Below are positions 5,629-7,055 of a DNA stretch of 7,055 nucleotides, one piece after another; within the stretch, counting starts at the first letter, position 1, and every line of letters begins with the position of its first letter. The stretch is taken from positions 1-7,055 of the forward strand of contig WTHH01000046.1 in the NCBI GenBank assembly GCA_011523195.1. Direction: 5' to 3'. This DNA comes from Verrucomicrobiales bacterium (GTDB lineage: Bacteria; Verrucomicrobiota; Verrucomicrobiia; Limisphaerales; UBA1096). The notes beneath the pieces are model-generated. The model saw only the letters and a list, made by a program, of their open reading frames with translations, made no database searches and was not told the DNA's origin. The position numbers were made by a program, and so were the translations under genes.

Positions 5629-5657
5629 AGCCGCGGTTCGTCCGCGGCTTTTTATTT
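5629..5657 (+). terminator. Strong intrinsic terminator after the small membrane gene
   Basis: AGCCGCGG (5629-5636) pairs perfectly with CCGCGGCT (5642-5649) around a five-base TTCGT loop, followed by TTTTTATTT. The eight-base GC-rich stem with a T tract is a textbook factor-independent terminator for plus-strand transcripts. It sits between convergent genes, and its T tract overlaps the stop codon of the minus-strand Sel1 gene (5652-5654). Read on the minus strand the same hairpin lacks a T tract. Confidence 0.9.
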
Positions 5658-7055
5658 ACGGAGCAGGTGCCGGATGGCGGCGACCTTTTCACCCGCACCG
5701 GGTTCTCCCTGCGCTGCCGCCTTCTCGGCCCATAGGAGCGCTTGGTTCAAGTCCTTGCCCGCGCCACCGAGCCCGGCGGAGTAATACGCGGACAGATTCA
5801 ACTGAGCCCCAGCGTGCCCTGCCTCGGCCCCTTTTTTGTAGTGGTCAAATGCAGCTTTCCGGTCCTGTTTCACACCCAGCCCCTCGTCGTAAAGGTATCC
5901 AAGATTATTCATCGCGCCGGCGTGACCCAGATTGGCTGCCTTGCGGAACCAATCGGCTGCCTTGCGGAAGTCGCGCTTAAACTTGAACGAACCCTCAGCG
6001 TACAGATTGCCGAGGTAATAGGCCGCATCGGCGTGTCCGCCATCAGCCGCCATTTCATACCACTTGGCAGCCTCGGTTCGGTCCGGCAACTGCAGGGAGA
6101 GAGAGCCTCCGAATCCCCGTCTAAAACTGTACGGCAGACCGGCCCCGGAGTTATAAAGCGAACCTAGGCGGAACTGGGACTCGGTGTTCCCTTCTTTCGC
6201 GGCGCGCAGATAGAGCCGATACGCCCGGGCGTAGTCCTGCTTCAACGGGGCGGTACCTATCTGGAACATGTGGCCCAGTTCGTAAATCGATTTCACGTCA
6301 CCGAAACGCGCCTGCTTGGCCAAGCGCTCCACCTTTGCGCGTTGATCGGACGGCTCAGAATTTTCCGGGGCTGCCAGAAACAGGTCGGCCTCGAGACGCG
6401 CGGACTCTGCGAGCACGCCGGCCTGCTTGGCCTCGTGGTCGCGCAGGTCATGCACTGCCTCGTCCTCCGAGTTATCGGCTACGAGATAGAGCCACTTGAG
6501 TGCTTCAAGCCGGGCATCCGGCGAGACTTCATCCCTCGCGAGGATGCGCTTGGCCAAGCGCAACTGGGAAGGGGCATAGTCCCTGGCTGAGGCCTGCCGG
6601 TACCAAAACTCCGCCCTGTCGGCATTCTTGGCCTGACGCAATTGCTGCTCAGCCTGCGAAGACAAATCCTTCGCCAAAGGTTCATCTGGATCGTGCAGCG
6701 AACCGAGATGATGCTGCGCCACAGCCAATCCCGGAACGGCCTCTCCCGAGGCATTCACAGCGTTCTCCCCCTGCGTCGCTACAACCTCTCCCGGATCGGC
6801 AGCCTTCAAATAAAGCTCGCGTGCCTTGATCATCGGGTTTGGGATTTTTCGGTCGAGAATATCAGTCGTAAGCAGCCCGGTCTCATAAAGGAACCCGAGG
6901 TTCGCATGGGCATCGGCATAGTCCTGCCCCGAGGCCAGCCGATACCAATAAGCAGCCTGCTCGATGGGATTCGGATCGAGATCCCGCTTAAGAAGCCTGC
7001 GCTGGTCGCGGCGAGTCTGTGTTCCCTTGAAGTATAACACACCAAGGTTGTTTTG
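5652..7055 (-). CDS. Sel1-repeat (SLR) protein, 5' end beyond window
   Basis: The last 467 residues of a protein made of Sel1-like repeats, helical hairpins related to TPRs that act as protein-interaction scaffolds, often in signalling or envelope complexes. The pattern (NLG-LY--G, then A--WY/WF--AA--G-A-A) is seen at about eight or nine positions. The best copies lie near the C-terminus: YYLGNLYAEG...ADWFRKAANLGHAGA, MNNLGYLYDEG...AGHAGA and LNLSAYYSAG...LLWAEKAAAQG. The central repeats are degenerate and longer, with inserts rich in D, E, Q and P, and one blade carries a Ser/Gly/Arg-rich loop after YNSGAGLPYS. The frame is open through 7055, where it reads QNNLGVLYFKG, itself a Sel1 unit. 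The GTG at 7040 is therefore internal, and the true start, along with any signal peptide or enzymatic domain, lies outside. Partner unknown. Confidence 0.92.
   Translation of the reverse strand, partial: QNNLGVLYFKGTQTRRDQRRLLKRDLDPNPIEQAAYWYRLASGQDYADAHANLGFLYETGLLTTDILDRKIPNPMIKARELYLKAADPGEVVATQGENAVNASGEAVPGLAVAQHHLGSLHDPDEPLAKDLSSQAEQQLRQAKNADRAEFWYRQASARDYAPSQLRLAKRILARDEVSPDARLEALKWLYLVADNSEDEAVHDLRDHEAKQAGVLAESARLEADLFLAAPENSEPSDQRAKVERLAKQARFGDVKSIYELGHMFQIGTAPLKQDYARAYRLYLRAAKEGNTESQFRLGSLYNSGAGLPYSFRRGFGGSLSLQLPDRTEAAKWYEMAADGGHADAAYYLGNLYAEGSFKFKRDFRKAADWFRKAANLGHAGAMNNLGYLYDEGLGVKQDRKAAFDHYKKGAEAGHAGAQLNLSAYYSAGLGGAGKDLNQALLWAEKAAAQGEPGAGEKVAAIRHLLRK
5934..5969 (-). repeat. Short direct repeat within a Sel1 unit
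   Basis: The 15-mer GGCTGCCTTGCGGAA (plus strand) occurs at 5934-5948 and again at 5955-5969, exactly 21 bases apart. It encodes FRKAA twice (FRKAADW FRKAANL). The identity extends to the DNA, so a recent seven-codon duplication is possible, although the Sel1 consensus itself favours similar residues here. Confidence 0.6.
6547..6560. repeat. Extended 14-bp palindrome CGCTTGGCCAAGCG (second identical copy)
   Basis: Identical over all 14 bases to the copy at 3510-3523, but in an unrelated gene (Sel1) and a different reading frame, where it encodes R-L-A-K-R. Confidence 0.9.

Noticed and set aside
7038..7040. GTG at 7040 as the start of the Sel1 protein
   Set aside because: The frame stays open to the window edge and encodes QNNLG just before it, which completes a Sel1 repeat. 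The real start is outside.
1..7055. CRISPR array, tRNA, rRNA or insertion sequence
   Set aside because: I saw no regularly spaced repeats, no cloverleaf-like sequence, no rRNA-like stretch, and no transposase or terminal inverted repeats on either strand.

Overview
The window is a gene-dense piece of a bacterial chromosome with moderate-to-high GC. Six of seven gene units lie on the minus strand. The gene set suggests the Planctomycetota/Verrucomicrobiota group, most likely Verrucomicrobiota. The pointers are a TIR domain fused to a PD40-type beta-propeller, a Sel1-repeat protein, and a pair of tiny overlapping genes that I associate from memory with Verrucomicrobia. This placement is inference; no rRNA or other decisive marker is present.

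Layout, left to right. Positions 1-2222 (minus) hold a multidomain gene running off the left edge: an N-terminal TIR domain, one transmembrane helix, then a long WD40-like (PD40/TolB-type) beta-propeller. I checked its frame codon by codon from 2222 to 3. It has exactly one stop, a TAA at 1980-1982 inside the TIR domain, and the TIR sequence resumes in the same frame directly after it. Positions 2283-2347 hold a possible terminator. Positions 2388-3600 (minus) hold a DUF3817 membrane protein and a fumarylacetoacetase/2-keto-4-pentenoate-hydratase-fold protein with a predicted signal peptide; the upstream stop and downstream start are one base apart. Positions 3620-4038 (minus) hold two very small genes overlapping by ATGA. 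A dyad at 4093-4113 separates them from ruvB (4156-5178, minus), a full-length 340-residue Holliday-junction branch-migration motor with a good sigma70-like promoter. Diverging from ruvB is a small four-helix membrane protein of unknown function (5290-5604, plus), ended by a strong intrinsic terminator. Positions 5652-7055 (minus) hold the 3' portion of a Sel1-repeat protein whose start lies beyond the right edge.

The most interesting unit is the TIR-TM-propeller protein. Its layout mimics the receptor-like Ser/Thr kinases with extracytoplasmic PD40 propellers, but with a possible NADase/signalling TIR in place of the kinase. The in-frame TAA makes it either a recently broken gene, a readthrough gene or a base-call error. 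TAA is a normal terminator of ruvB, the hydratase-like gene and the Sel1 gene here, so a reassigned codon is unlikely. The propeller half is visibly AT-richer than the TIR half and the neighbouring genes, which suggests a chimera. Separately, the 10-bp palindrome CTTGGCCAAG occurs seven times, far above chance, and is missing from the AT-rich segment and from ruvB.
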